Source: an uncultured Alistipes sp.
Lineage (GTDB): Bacteria > Bacteroidota > Bacteroidia > Bacteroidales > Rikenellaceae
Direction: 5' to 3'
Assembly: GCA_944321755.1 (NCBI GenBank)
Contig: CALUMM010000001.1
Span: 1-64,000 of the forward strand
DNA length: 64,000 bases
Numbering within the stretch: position 1 is the stretch's first letter; each line of letters opens with the position of its first letter. A program made the translations under genes and the position numbers. The notes below the pieces were generated by a model, which made no database searches, was not told where the DNA came from, and saw only the letters and a program-made list of their open reading frames with translations. Shown piece by piece: positions 42,844 through 52,032 of the stretch.

Positions 42844-43542
42844 CTATTTGACACGTACTGCGCCCGGCGTATAGATTTTCGGGGTGATGCCCTGTGTTCC
42901 CACGCCGAGCCGGGCGTAGAGAACCGGGTATTTCTGCAGTTCGGCATCCTGGAGGTTGACCGTAATGGTTTGCTCTCCCAGGGTGAGTGCTGCGGCATCG
43001 GCCTTTTTACGGAACGTGGCATCGTCGACGAACTGCGTGTTGTTGATGTAGAGCGAGATGCTTTCGAGCAGGGCGTCGGGTTTTCCGTTGATCAGCGTGA
43101 AGGCTCCGCGGTCGATGCGGAACGAAACGGAGAGTTTCCCGTCAGCCGTCTCGAAGCGGGCGTCGCGGATCACATAATAGGGTGTCACCGGGAAGTCGAT
43201 GACCGTATTGCCCCGCACGTCGAACCAAAGCTCCGTGCCGCTGTCGACCCACGGTCCCGATCCGTTTTTGGCGACCAGCCGGTAGGTTCCGTCGAAAAGC
43301 ATCGCCGAAAAACTCCCGTCCTGTCCGACGTAGACCGGAATGGGGGCCGTACCCTCGAATCCCGGCTGATAGAGTTCCAATACGTTATAGTCCTGTCCCG
43401 TACCGGTTTGTCGCAGACCGACCGGCTCGTCGTCGTAGACGATGCGGCCGCAGAGTCGGCTTTTCGGAGCTTCGTAGTTGTCGTATTCGCATCCTGCAAG
43501 GGCGATGGCCGCGCAGAGAAGCAGGCAAATCCTTAATTTCAT
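42844..43542 (-). CDS. DUF3823 lipoprotein of the SusCD cluster (PUL3)
   Basis: A 232-residue lipoprotein (ALAGC, Cys18). An N-terminal prealbumin-like domain (LCGRIVYDDEPVGL to DGTYRLVAKNGSGPW) is followed by a second beta-sandwich (about 125-232). DUF3823 proteins are commonly encoded directly after SusD and are taken to be accessory surface glycan-binding proteins. It begins 22 bases after the SusD stop. Confidence 0.88.
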   Translation of the reverse strand: MKLRICLLLCAAIALAGCEYDNYEAPKSRLCGRIVYDDEPVGLRQTGTGQDYNVLELYQPGFEGTAPIPVYVGQDGSFSAMLFDGTYRLVAKNGSGPWVDSGTELWFDVRGNTVIDFPVTPYYVIRDARFETADGKLSVSFRIDRGAFTLINGKPDALLESISLYINNTQFVDDATFRKKADAAALTLGEQTITVNLQDAELQKYPVLYARLGVGTQGITPKIYTPGAVRVK

Positions 43543-43564
43543 GTTGTAATCGAGGCGTTAGCTG

Positions 43565-45412
43565 TTATTGGAATGGGTTTTTCTTCAGCAACGGATTGGC
43601 CGTGATCCAGGCGTCGTCGATTCCGTTGTAGTAGCACATGCGATCGAAGTAAAGCGGATACTTTTTCATGTAGCAAGGTGTCTTTTCGAAGACCCATTTG
43701 CCGTCGATCTCGGGGTTCCCCGGAGCGAATACCTTGTAGGGGAACAGGGCATAGAGCCGGGCATTGTCACTTGCATTCCAGATCTTGTGGGCGATCCGGA
43801 AACGTTTGGCATCCCACCAGCGATGGTTTTCGAAGGCGAATTCCACACGCCGTTCACGCTGGATGTCCTCGATGGAGACCGATTCGAGTTCGCTGATTCC
43901 GGCCCGCTGCCGGATCTGATTGATGTAGTCGAGAGCTTCTCCCGTGTAACCCAGTTCGAGGGCGGCTTCCGAAGCGATCATCAGCACTTCGGCGTAGCGG
44001 AAGCGGATGAACCACACGTCGCTGCCGCGCGTTCCCTGATCCAGGCTTTCGGAGACATACTTGCGGACGTTGAATCCCGTCTTGTTCATGTAGAGGTCGT
44101 TGTTGGCCACCGGGCCGTTGATGCTGGTGACGACCCCGCCGTAACGGGCATCGGTCTGCCCCGGCGTCCCGGTAACGGTGCGGAAGGCCCCGGAGCTTTT
44201 GTCCAGAATTCCGGCCTGATAGTCGATCCGGGTCGAACGGAACGAAGCGCCGGGATAAATGATCGTTCCCCACAGCCGCGGATCCTTTCCCTTGAACAGA
44301 TCTTCGGGATTGTCGTAGTAAACGTAGTCGCCGCCATTGCGGATCTTCAGGGCTCCGTTGCGGTCATTCACATATTCGAAATCCTCCACGAGATTCAGAA
44401 CCGGCAGTACGGTATTGGCATAGTCGCCCGTCTTGACCGACGAGGCGAAGTTGTACGAGGTCCAGTCGTGGGTCTTGCCCGGATAGATATAGTCCAGGGC
44501 CCAGATCACTTCGGGATTGCTGTCCTTTTTGACAAACAGGTCATAGAAGTTCAGCGCCTTGTCGCTGTTCTGGTTGTAAAGGCTGTATTTTCCGCCCTCG
44601 ATGATCTGCGTGGCGGCTTCGTAGGCAATCCGGTAGAATTTTGCGGCCTGTTCATAGGGGATGCCGACCTCCCGGCCCGAAGTCTGGATGAGACAATCGT
44701 TGGCGATGTTGTAGCGGGCGATCGAGGCGGCATAGATGGCGGCCCGGGCCTTCAGAGCCAGGGCCGCCCATTTCGTAGCCCGGGCAGCATGGATGTTCGA
44801 CATCGGGTCGTCGACATCGGCCAGGAAATAGTCGGCAATGGCGTTGCATTCGGAGATGATATAGTCGTATGTCTCCTCTTCGGTAGCGCGGGCCACATAC
44901 ATCTTCGGGATTTCCGATTCGCCGTCATACTCGTAGACCCGGTCGCCGATGAGCGGGAGCCCTCCCAGACGTTCGCACATGTTGAAATAGAGCCATGCCC
45001 GCAGGAAACGGACCTCTCCTTCGTAGTGGCGGCGCATCTCCCCGGTCAACTGGCGGTTGTTGTCGGCAGCCTCGGAATCGAGTCCTTCGAGAAAGAGATT
45101 CATCTCCCGCATCAATCCGTAGTCGTACATGCGCCAGTGGTTCTGGAAGAACTGAGCCGTTTCGCTCGGGCCGCCCCATCCGTAGGCCGCTTCGTCGAGC
45201 ACCGTGTACTCGGTGATGCTGCTGAAACTCTGGACCCATTCCACCCGGCCGTAGAGGTTGGCGACGGCCGATTCGATCAGGGCGTTGTCGGAGAATATCT
45301 GTTCCGGCGTAAAGACGTTGTCGGCCTCTTCGTCGAGAAAAGCGTTGCACGCCGACCCGCAACCTGCCAGCAACAGGATTCCTGCCGTATAGATCGTTCG
45401 TAAAGTTTTCAT
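43565..45412 (-). CDS. SusD/RagB-family glycan-binding lipoprotein (PUL3)
   Basis: A 615-residue lipoprotein (LLLAGC, Cys18). SusD motifs include ALIESAVANLYGRVEW, RRHYEGEVRFLRAWLYF, RFRYAEVLMIASEAALELG and a C-terminal RERRVEFAFENHRWWDAKRF helix. It is longer than the other two SusD proteins here, the usual size for partners of STN-bearing SusC proteins. It starts 9 bases after the SusC stop. Confidence 0.97.
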   Translation of the reverse strand: MKTLRTIYTAGILLLAGCGSACNAFLDEEADNVFTPEQIFSDNALIESAVANLYGRVEWVQSFSSITEYTVLDEAAYGWGGPSETAQFFQNHWRMYDYGLMREMNLFLEGLDSEAADNNRQLTGEMRRHYEGEVRFLRAWLYFNMCERLGGLPLIGDRVYEYDGESEIPKMYVARATEEETYDYIISECNAIADYFLADVDDPMSNIHAARATKWAALALKARAAIYAASIARYNIANDCLIQTSGREVGIPYEQAAKFYRIAYEAATQIIEGGKYSLYNQNSDKALNFYDLFVKKDSNPEVIWALDYIYPGKTHDWTSYNFASSVKTGDYANTVLPVLNLVEDFEYVNDRNGALKIRNGGDYVYYDNPEDLFKGKDPRLWGTIIYPGASFRSTRIDYQAGILDKSSGAFRTVTGTPGQTDARYGGVVTSINGPVANNDLYMNKTGFNVRKYVSESLDQGTRGSDVWFIRFRYAEVLMIASEAALELGYTGEALDYINQIRQRAGISELESVSIEDIQRERRVEFAFENHRWWDAKRFRIAHKIWNASDNARLYALFPYKVFAPGNPEIDGKWVFEKTPCYMKKYPLYFDRMCYYNGIDDAWITANPLLKKNPFQ

Positions 45413-45421
45413 ATTCTTGTG

Positions 45422-48400
45422 TTAAAAGGTTAGGTTGAGACCGAAGCTGATGACCCGGGTTGTTGGATACTGCTGACCGCTCTGGGTCGAGATTTCGGGG
45501 TCCATGTCGATTTCGCCGAGATTGTCGATCGAGAAGAGGTTCTGCATCGAGGTGAAGACGCGGATTCTCTCGATCCCGACCTTTCGTGTGATCCGTCTGG
45601 GCAGCGAATAGCCCAGTTCGAAGTTGCGCAACTTCAGGTAGCTGACGTTTCGAAGCCAGAAATTGTTGACCTTTTGATAGTTGGCATGGCTTCCGTTCCC
45701 GTCGAGGACCATCGGGTATTTGCCGGGCAGGTATTCGCTGGCGGGGTTGTCGATGTCGGACAGATGCCAGGCGTCGTTGAGCATGAATGCCGGGCTGTTT
45801 CCGCCGTCGTGCAGGGGATTCTTCATTTCGAAATCCATGTAGAACGAAGCCAGCGACGATCCGGTGAAGAGCATGGCGAGGTCGAATCCTTTCCACTCCA
45901 AGGCGATGTTGAAGTTGAAACTCAGGTAGGGGACATCTCCCTGGCGGTATCCCAACGGTCGTTTGTCCATATCGTTGATTACACCGTCACCGTTCTGATC
46001 CTTGTAGATCAGATCGCCCGGGCGCATGGTGGTGTTTCCTTTCCCGTCGATGTCGACGGGGTATTCGGCGATCTGTTCCCAACTCTGGAACTGCCCGATG
46101 CAGTCGAATCCCCACCACTGGTTGGCGTAACGCTTGCTGTAATAGGAGGAGTACTCCTGCCAGGAGTTGCTCAGCACCCATGGTTCCCGCTCCCATTCGT
46201 ATTTGCGCGAGAAGGTGAAGTTTCCTTCGATCGAGTAGTTGAAATCCTTGACGCGGTCGCTCCATTTCAGGCTTCCGTCGATGCCGCGGATCTTCTGGGA
46301 GGCCATGTTCACATTGGGGAGCGTGAATCCGGCTTCGTTGGGCAGCGTGATGCCCGGGCTGGCGGGAATGCCTTCGAGCGTGCGGGTGAAATAGTTCAGT
46401 TCGCCGGTCAGCCGGTTGTCCAGGAATCCGTATTCGATGCCGACGTTGAACATCTTGACCTTTTGCCACGAGAGATCGGTTACGGGAAGTCCGCGGTAGC
46501 TCGATCCGAGGATCCACTCGCCGTCGAGCACCGCACCCCCGGAGTTGTAGTTGTATCCTTCGAGGAAGTCATAGGCCGAATATCCCGAAGTGTTTTCATC
46601 TCCCACGACTCCATAGGATATTTTCAATTTCAGGTTCGAGACCCAACGTCTCATTCCTTCCGTCCACCAGGCCTCTTCGGTCAGGCGCCATCCGGCAGAA
46701 ACCGAAGGGAAGAATCCCCAACGCTTCGTGGGCGGGAACTTCCACGAACCGTCATAGCGGCCCAGCAGTTCCAACAGGTAGCGTCCGTCGTAGTCGTAGG
46801 TGAAGCGGCCGATGAATCCGGCCCGGGACTGGGGAGTCTCCAGATAGTCGTTGATGGCCTGCAAGGTTGCCGTATTGGTTTGCGTGGTCAGATCCGTCTG
46901 GGGTCTGGACGTGAAATCGAGTCCGGGGGAGATGTGGTGCGATGCTTCGCCGCCGAGGGTCAGGGCCACGTTGTGCCGGTCGATGCGCTTGTGGAAATCG
47001 AGCGTGAACTGCCCCGTATAATCCTCGGTGTTCCCGTAGGATTTGTAGAGCGAAGGGTTGCGTTCGCCGTCGATCACATAGTATTCACCCGAAGCCTCGT
47101 CGTAGTCGTACAGGTCGAATGTCTTGACCTGTTTGATTCGGGATGAGTTTTGAAACGAATATCCGCCGATAAGTCGCAGTGAAAGCCAGTCCGTGAACTT
47201 GTAATCGGCATTCAGATTGATCTGTACGGCCCGTTCCCGTCGGGTATCCTCTCCGTTTTTGGAGAGAGTCGTGACTGCGAAGTTGGTATAGATGTAACTC
47301 GGGGCCGTTTTGGCCGGGTATAGCGGGTTGTCGTTTACGTAGGGCCGCACGGTCGGCAGGTTGCGGTAGGAACCGAAAAGCATCCAACCCACCTCGTCTC
47401 CGCCGCCGAGTCCGGGCGCCTTTGTAGCCTGGAGGCGTCCGCTGACCTGGGCGCCGAGCGACAGCCGCTTGGTGATGGCGGCATCGACGTTGATCTGGAT
47501 ATTGGTCCGGTTGAAGCCTCCGAAATCGCGGATGGCATACTCCTGATCCGTGTTGCTCAGCGACATGTAGTAGCTTACCTTGTCCGAACCTCCCGAAATG
47601 TTCGCTCCGAAATAGGATTGTGCTCCGGGATTGGTGGCAAAATCGTACCAGTCGAATCCTTCGTATCCGCGTTCGGTACCCTGTTGCCATTTGAGATACT
47701 CTTCGCGGGAGTATGTGGGTGTATAGCTGGGATTTTCGGCCATTTTGATCACATCGGACTGATACTTCGTCCGCACGTAGGAGGCCGCCGAGGCGGGTTG
47801 CGGGAACTTGAAAAACTCCTGCCAGCCGTAGAGGGCCTTGACGTTGACCGTATGGCGAGTGTTTTTGCGGCCGGATTTGGTTTTTACGACCACCACGCCG
47901 TTTGCGGCCCTCAGTCCGTAGATTGCCGCCGAGGCGTCCTTCAGGATCGAAACCGATTCGATATCGTTGGCGTCGATGTTGTTGAACTGCGCTTCGGTAC
48001 GCTGTACGCCGTCGATGATGTAGAGGGGCGAATCCATACCGCGGATGCTGATTTTCGTGGTTGCACCCGGACGTCCGTCGCTCATACGGCTGTTGATACC
48101 GGCGATGGTTCCCGCCAGTGCCGTGGAGGTGTTCACCGTGGAATTGACCTTCAGCGCCTCGCCGGAGATGTTGGTGATGGCGCCCGTAATTGAGGCTTTC
48201 TTCTGCACGCCGTAACCTACGACCACCACGTCGTCGAGCACTTCGGCGCTCTCCTGCAGGGTGATTTCATACGTGTTGCGTCCGGCCGTCACGGCGACTT
48301 TCGTTGTTTCGAACCCCAGATAGGAGACAGTCAGCACGTTTCCGGCCTCGGCCTTCAGGCGGAACGAACCGTCGGCATTGGTCGTCGTGCCGTTCGTCGT

Positions 48401-48865
48401 GCCTTCGATGACGATGCCCACACCGACCAGCGGTGTTCCGTTTTTGTCCGACACACGCCCCGTAATGACGTTGCGTTCGGCCGTAACCGGGTTTTGTTCC
48501 CGTACCGCGGGACGTTGCGACAGGATGATTTGCCGTCCCCGGAGCGTATAGTCGATTCCGCTTCCGGCAAACAGGCGGTCGAGGACCCGGCGCAGGGGCT
48601 GCGCTTCGACCCGGAGTGTCACTTTTCGGGAGACATCCAGCAGGGTTTTGTTGTAGAGAAACGAGTATTCTCCTTGTTGTTCGATGCGTGCCATTGCCTC
48701 TTCGAGGGGGACGTTCCGCACGTCGAGCGTAATTCGGCCGTCCTGGGCGCGGGCTCCCGCACAGAACAGCACTCCCCAGCACAGCAGGGCGAAACGGACG
48801 AGCATGTGGCGCAGGGGTGCGAGATGCGGTCTGTTCCGGAAGTCGGTCTTTTGATATGCTTTCAT
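45422..48865 (-). CDS. SusC/RagA-family TonB-dependent transporter with STN signalling domain (PUL3)
   Basis: Start 48865 gives 1147 residues; the open frame continues upstream only through the 3' end of the GH5-like gene in a different frame. After a signal peptide ending near GARAQ comes an STN (secretin/TonB short N-terminal) domain at about 42-117, containing ITLDVRNVPLEEAM and YTLRGRQIILSQ. A carboxypeptidase-regulatory-like domain, VVVVGYGV TonB-box region, plug with SVSILKDASAAIYGLRAANG and a barrel ending GLNLTF follow. STN domains contact FecR-type anti-sigma factors, and an ECF sigma/FecR pair lies at 57407-59042, so substrate import and gene control are probably linked. Confidence 0.97.
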   Translation of the reverse strand: MKAYQKTDFRNRPHLAPLRHMLVRFALLCWGVLFCAGARAQDGRITLDVRNVPLEEAMARIEQQGEYSFLYNKTLLDVSRKVTLRVEAQPLRRVLDRLFAGSGIDYTLRGRQIILSQRPAVREQNPVTAERNVITGRVSDKNGTPLVGVGIVIEGTTNGTTTNADGSFRLKAEAGNVLTVSYLGFETTKVAVTAGRNTYEITLQESAEVLDDVVVVGYGVQKKASITGAITNISGEALKVNSTVNTSTALAGTIAGINSRMSDGRPGATTKISIRGMDSPLYIIDGVQRTEAQFNNIDANDIESVSILKDASAAIYGLRAANGVVVVKTKSGRKNTRHTVNVKALYGWQEFFKFPQPASAASYVRTKYQSDVIKMAENPSYTPTYSREEYLKWQQGTERGYEGFDWYDFATNPGAQSYFGANISGGSDKVSYYMSLSNTDQEYAIRDFGGFNRTNIQINVDAAITKRLSLGAQVSGRLQATKAPGLGGGDEVGWMLFGSYRNLPTVRPYVNDNPLYPAKTAPSYIYTNFAVTTLSKNGEDTRRERAVQINLNADYKFTDWLSLRLIGGYSFQNSSRIKQVKTFDLYDYDEASGEYYVIDGERNPSLYKSYGNTEDYTGQFTLDFHKRIDRHNVALTLGGEASHHISPGLDFTSRPQTDLTTQTNTATLQAINDYLETPQSRAGFIGRFTYDYDGRYLLELLGRYDGSWKFPPTKRWGFFPSVSAGWRLTEEAWWTEGMRRWVSNLKLKISYGVVGDENTSGYSAYDFLEGYNYNSGGAVLDGEWILGSSYRGLPVTDLSWQKVKMFNVGIEYGFLDNRLTGELNYFTRTLEGIPASPGITLPNEAGFTLPNVNMASQKIRGIDGSLKWSDRVKDFNYSIEGNFTFSRKYEWEREPWVLSNSWQEYSSYYSKRYANQWWGFDCIGQFQSWEQIAEYPVDIDGKGNTTMRPGDLIYKDQNGDGVINDMDKRPLGYRQGDVPYLSFNFNIALEWKGFDLAMLFTGSSLASFYMDFEMKNPLHDGGNSPAFMLNDAWHLSDIDNPASEYLPGKYPMVLDGNGSHANYQKVNNFWLRNVSYLKLRNFELGYSLPRRITRKVGIERIRVFTSMQNLFSIDNLGEIDMDPEISTQSGQQYPTTRVISFGLNLTF

Positions 48866-48954
48866 GGATGATTGCTTTGTAATCGGGTTAAAATCGGACG
48901 GGAACCCCGAGTGCGGTCGGACGATCCGCCGGTTTCGGGCACCGCACCGTGTTG

Positions 48955-50127
48955 CTACTCTCCGTTGTCGTCCACACCGATGATCTTGTGCAGGAATTCG
49001 ACCTCTTCGGGGTATCTGGGCGTTCCGTCGGGATAGAGGATGTCGTGGAACCAGGCTTCCGGTTCCGGCGTTCCGGCTGTCGACCCCCAGGGCCAGATCG
49101 TATTGGTCTTTCCCCAGACCAGGCCCCAGTTGATGGCACCAATTCCATACTGTTTCATATAGGGGAGTGTATTCTGGAAGGTGCCCTTGTATTCGCCACC
49201 GCGGGCCATGTATTCCGAGCAGATGACCGGGCGGCCGTAAGCCAGCATCTCCAACGCGAAATGTTTCATGCCGACGAGTGCAGCTCCGGCATCGGTGTAG
49301 AGGTCCTCCCAGGGGCTGTAACTGTGAAAGGAGTTGATATCCGACATCGAGAGCGCGATGGTTCCGAAAGCGGCGTGTTCGCGGTCGGGGGCATGGATTC
49401 CCACGGTGATCGGCTGCACGGGCTGCTGTCCGCGGATCCACTGAATGGTTTTCGGGAGCAGTTCGGAGACGATATCCTCCCGGGTCGAGGAGGTTCCAGG
49501 TTCGTTCCAAGCCTCCCAGAGTCGGATTCGGCCGTCATTTCTGTAACGGGCCACGACCTCCTCGACGTACATGCGCATCAGGTCGAAACGTTCGGGCATT
49601 GCCTTTTCGTTTTCGTCGATGACGGCGGGATCGCCCTTGAAGTCGAGGTTGTGGATGCCGGGCACGGGGTCAAGCTGGCGGCCGACCTGGCAACGGTCCA
49701 CGCGGTCGCCGGAGCCGGAAAAGAAGCAGAACATGACCTTGATGCCGTGTTTGTCGGCCAGGGTCAGGAAATCGTCGACGTTGCGGAAAAAGGAGTCGTG
49801 TTCATACTCCCACACGGCGCTGTGCAGGAAGACCCGCACGGTATTGAATCCCAGTTCTGCGGCCCACCCCAATTCGCGGTCGATGGTCTCGTGGTCGTAG
49901 GTCGAGGACTGCCACATCTCGATCTGATTGATGGCCGTGCTCGGGAAGAAGTTGCAGCCGACGATCCAGGGTTGTTCGGCATACCAGTCGCGGGCCTTCT
50001 CCAGGGACCACGGTTGGAGCGGTTCGTCGGGCAGTTCGGTGAAGCGGACGTCGCCTTCGACCTTGCTGCAAGCCGCCATCGCCGAGAGGACGCCGAATGT
50101 CAACAGAGGGAATAGAAATTTTTTCAT
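48955..50127 (-). CDS. GH5-like (clan GH-A) glycoside hydrolase lipoprotein (PUL3)
   Basis: The 390-residue product has lipoprotein Cys20 (AMAAC). It is a TIM barrel of the GH5/GH2-related type, with GCNFFPSTAINQIEMWQ at the first strand, ELGFNTVRVFLHSAVW, acid/base Glu209 in WEAWNEP and nucleophile Glu305 in VICSEYMARGG. Relatives are usually annotated as cellulase-family enzymes, but family and substrate are not resolved. It is encoded just before the SusC in the same direction, with a 90-base gap containing a weak 7-bp hairpin (48911-48947). Confidence 0.82.
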   Translation of the reverse strand: MKKFLFPLLTFGVLSAMAACSKVEGDVRFTELPDEPLQPWSLEKARDWYAEQPWIVGCNFFPSTAINQIEMWQSSTYDHETIDRELGWAAELGFNTVRVFLHSAVWEYEHDSFFRNVDDFLTLADKHGIKVMFCFFSGSGDRVDRCQVGRQLDPVPGIHNLDFKGDPAVIDENEKAMPERFDLMRMYVEEVVARYRNDGRIRLWEAWNEPGTSSTREDIVSELLPKTIQWIRGQQPVQPITVGIHAPDREHAAFGTIALSMSDINSFHSYSPWEDLYTDAGAALVGMKHFALEMLAYGRPVICSEYMARGGEYKGTFQNTLPYMKQYGIGAINWGLVWGKTNTIWPWGSTAGTPEPEAWFHDILYPDGTPRYPEEVEFLHKIIGVDDNGE

Positions 50128-50168
50128 ATGCGTGTTGTCTTGTTTTTACTGAGTGGAGGCAAGGGAGG

Positions 50169-50191
50169 GGCCCGGACCGGAAATCCGGGCC
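50169..50191 (-). repeat. 8-bp hairpin between IPT/NHL and GH5-like genes
   Basis: GGCCCGGA pairs with TCCGGGCC across a 7-base loop, 22 bases after the IPT/NHL stop. No T run follows, so it is more likely an attenuation or RNA-processing element than a terminator. Confidence 0.5.
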
Positions 50192-50213
50192 TCTTCCTTC
50201 CGCAATCCGGCGG

Positions 50214-52010
50214 CTACTCTTGAGCTTTGAGGGAGATGGAGATCCGTCGTATGATCTTTCGTTCGCCGTCTTCCGAGATATAGAAGGTGTTGTCATCGCC
50301 CAGCGCGAGACCCTTCGGAGTGTCGAACGTAATCTCCTTCATGTTTTCGGTCGGGACGTTTGAGACATCGTTGGATCCTTTCTGCCCGTTTCCGGCCACG
50401 GTGGTAACGGTGGGGATACCGTCGAGATCGGTAATTTTGCGCAAGGCATGGTTGTGCCGTTCGACGAAATAGAGCGTCTCACCCGCAGCATCGAAACACA
50501 TCTGTGTCGGGCCCAGCAGCCGTGAAGTGCCTACCGGACCGTCGGTGAATCCGGTTTCGGAGGTGCTGGTGCTTCCGGCTATGATTTCGCGCGTGTCGAC
50601 ATCGCCCAGCGTATGGGTTGTCGGGTCATACGGATAGCGCTCGATGTAAGCTACGGGTTTCGAGCCGTCTCCGGCTCCCGGATCCGTGCCGTTGCTGCCG
50701 CGGGCGATATAGAGCCACTTGCCGTCGGGCGAGAATACCACGCGGGAGATATGGCTGTTCCATACGGCATTGGGTCCGTCCGTGGTAGAGCAGGAGATAT
50801 TCGGTTCGCTGGCCGTGCTGCCGTCAGCGGAGACGAGCATGAATTGGGTTTCGGTACGCCAGTACCACCAGCGTGAGATGCTGACGATGCAGTATCCGTC
50901 GACTGGATTGACGGCTACGTCCTCGTATTCGAAATCGCTGTTGTAGTCCTGATATCCGACGGCTTCGGGGAAGTCGCCGCTTGTGCGGCTTGCCAGCCAA
51001 ATATATTTGCAGGTTCTGTTCCGGGCTTCGCGGATGGTGTAGGCCAGACGGTCGCCTTCGATCGATACCAGACAGGTGATGCGTCCGCCGTCCCACCAGG
51101 GGTTGTTGTCCTGCGGCGCCCGGTAGTAGGCGACGTTGCCCGAGGCGTTGATCATCCGCACGCCGTTGTAGATCTCGCCGACATAGAGCGATCCGGTTTT
51201 GTCGTCGTAGGCCAGGCTCTGCGGAGCGAAGAACGTTGCCGAGAGTCGGGCACCGTTGTCGGCACCCTGAGGGCCGGCTCCGGCATAGACCTCCGAAGTT
51301 GCGACATACTCCTTTTTGAGAACCCGGAACTCCTCGAAGGTTTTGCTTTCGGTCTGGGCATTGTCGATGCCGTATTTGATTTCAATTGTCAAGGTGTAGG
51401 ATCCGAAAGGAGTCTCTTCCGGAATGGTAACGACGATGGCTCCGGGAGCCACGGATTTGATTTCAAGCGGCAGTTCTCCGAGCGTTACACACACCAGAGA
51501 AGGATCGGAACCGAATTCCCGGCCTTCGATCGTCAGTTCGCCGCCGGGATAGATTCCCGCTTCAGGTTTGTAGCCGGTCACTTCGGGGACTCGGCCGCGG
51601 ACTTCGAAATCGATTTCGAACGTGTGTGAAGCGGTCTGTTCCAGTCCTTCGGGATCGGCATAGGTTACCTGGGCCCGAAGCGGGTAGGTTCCGATGTCGA
51701 GCGTTGCGGGGACCGTGAACTTGATGACCGACTTTCCGACCTCCCGGACGGCCATCTGCGTATCGCCGAGCGTGACCGAGATTTTCGACGCATCGGTTCC
51801 GAAATTCCGGCCCAGAACCATCGCTTCGGTTTCCACGCCGACTTCGGCATATTCGGGTGTATAGGTGACGAATTCGGGGACTTTGGTTGTACCGGAAGTC
51901 GAGTTTTCGTCTTCGGTTTCGTCCTTGTTGCAGGCTGTACTTGCAGCAAGGACCGCCGTCAGGCAAAGTATCGCCGCATGGCGCAGCGTGAATCTGTACG
52001 ATAATTTCAT
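50214..52010 (-). CDS. IPT/TIG plus NHL-propeller surface lipoprotein A (PUL3)
   Basis: The 598-residue product has lipoprotein Cys27 (ASTAC). Two IPT/TIG Ig-like domains come first (about 43-130 and 138-230), each with a G-x-E/G-x-x-I/V-x-G-R-x-F-G motif. A six-bladed NHL-type propeller fills the remainder, with ATFFAPQSLAYDDKTGSLYVGE, GPTQMCFDAAGETLYFVER and TPKGLALGDDNTFYISE marking the blades. There is no catalytic motif. Proteins of this type occur in Bacteroidetes PULs in place of SusE/SusF and probably bind glycan. It is a paralogue of the next gene upstream, 22 bases away. Confidence 0.88.
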   Translation of the reverse strand: MKLSYRFTLRHAAILCLTAVLAASTACNKDETEDENSTSGTTKVPEFVTYTPEYAEVGVETEAMVLGRNFGTDASKISVTLGDTQMAVREVGKSVIKFTVPATLDIGTYPLRAQVTYADPEGLEQTASHTFEIDFEVRGRVPEVTGYKPEAGIYPGGELTIEGREFGSDPSLVCVTLGELPLEIKSVAPGAIVVTIPEETPFGSYTLTIEIKYGIDNAQTESKTFEEFRVLKKEYVATSEVYAGAGPQGADNGARLSATFFAPQSLAYDDKTGSLYVGEIYNGVRMINASGNVAYYRAPQDNNPWWDGGRITCLVSIEGDRLAYTIREARNRTCKYIWLASRTSGDFPEAVGYQDYNSDFEYEDVAVNPVDGYCIVSISRWWYWRTETQFMLVSADGSTASEPNISCSTTDGPNAVWNSHISRVVFSPDGKWLYIARGSNGTDPGAGDGSKPVAYIERYPYDPTTHTLGDVDTREIIAGSTSTSETGFTDGPVGTSRLLGPTQMCFDAAGETLYFVERHNHALRKITDLDGIPTVTTVAGNGQKGSNDVSNVPTENMKEITFDTPKGLALGDDNTFYISEDGERKIIRRISISLKAQE

Positions 52011-52032
52011 GTGTTGGATGTTTTAGGTAGTT

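Noticed and set aside
48866..49510. N-terminal extension of the PUL3 SusC frame
   Set aside because: It overlaps the 3' end of the GH5-like gene in another frame, and a signal peptide plus STN domain start cleanly at 48865.
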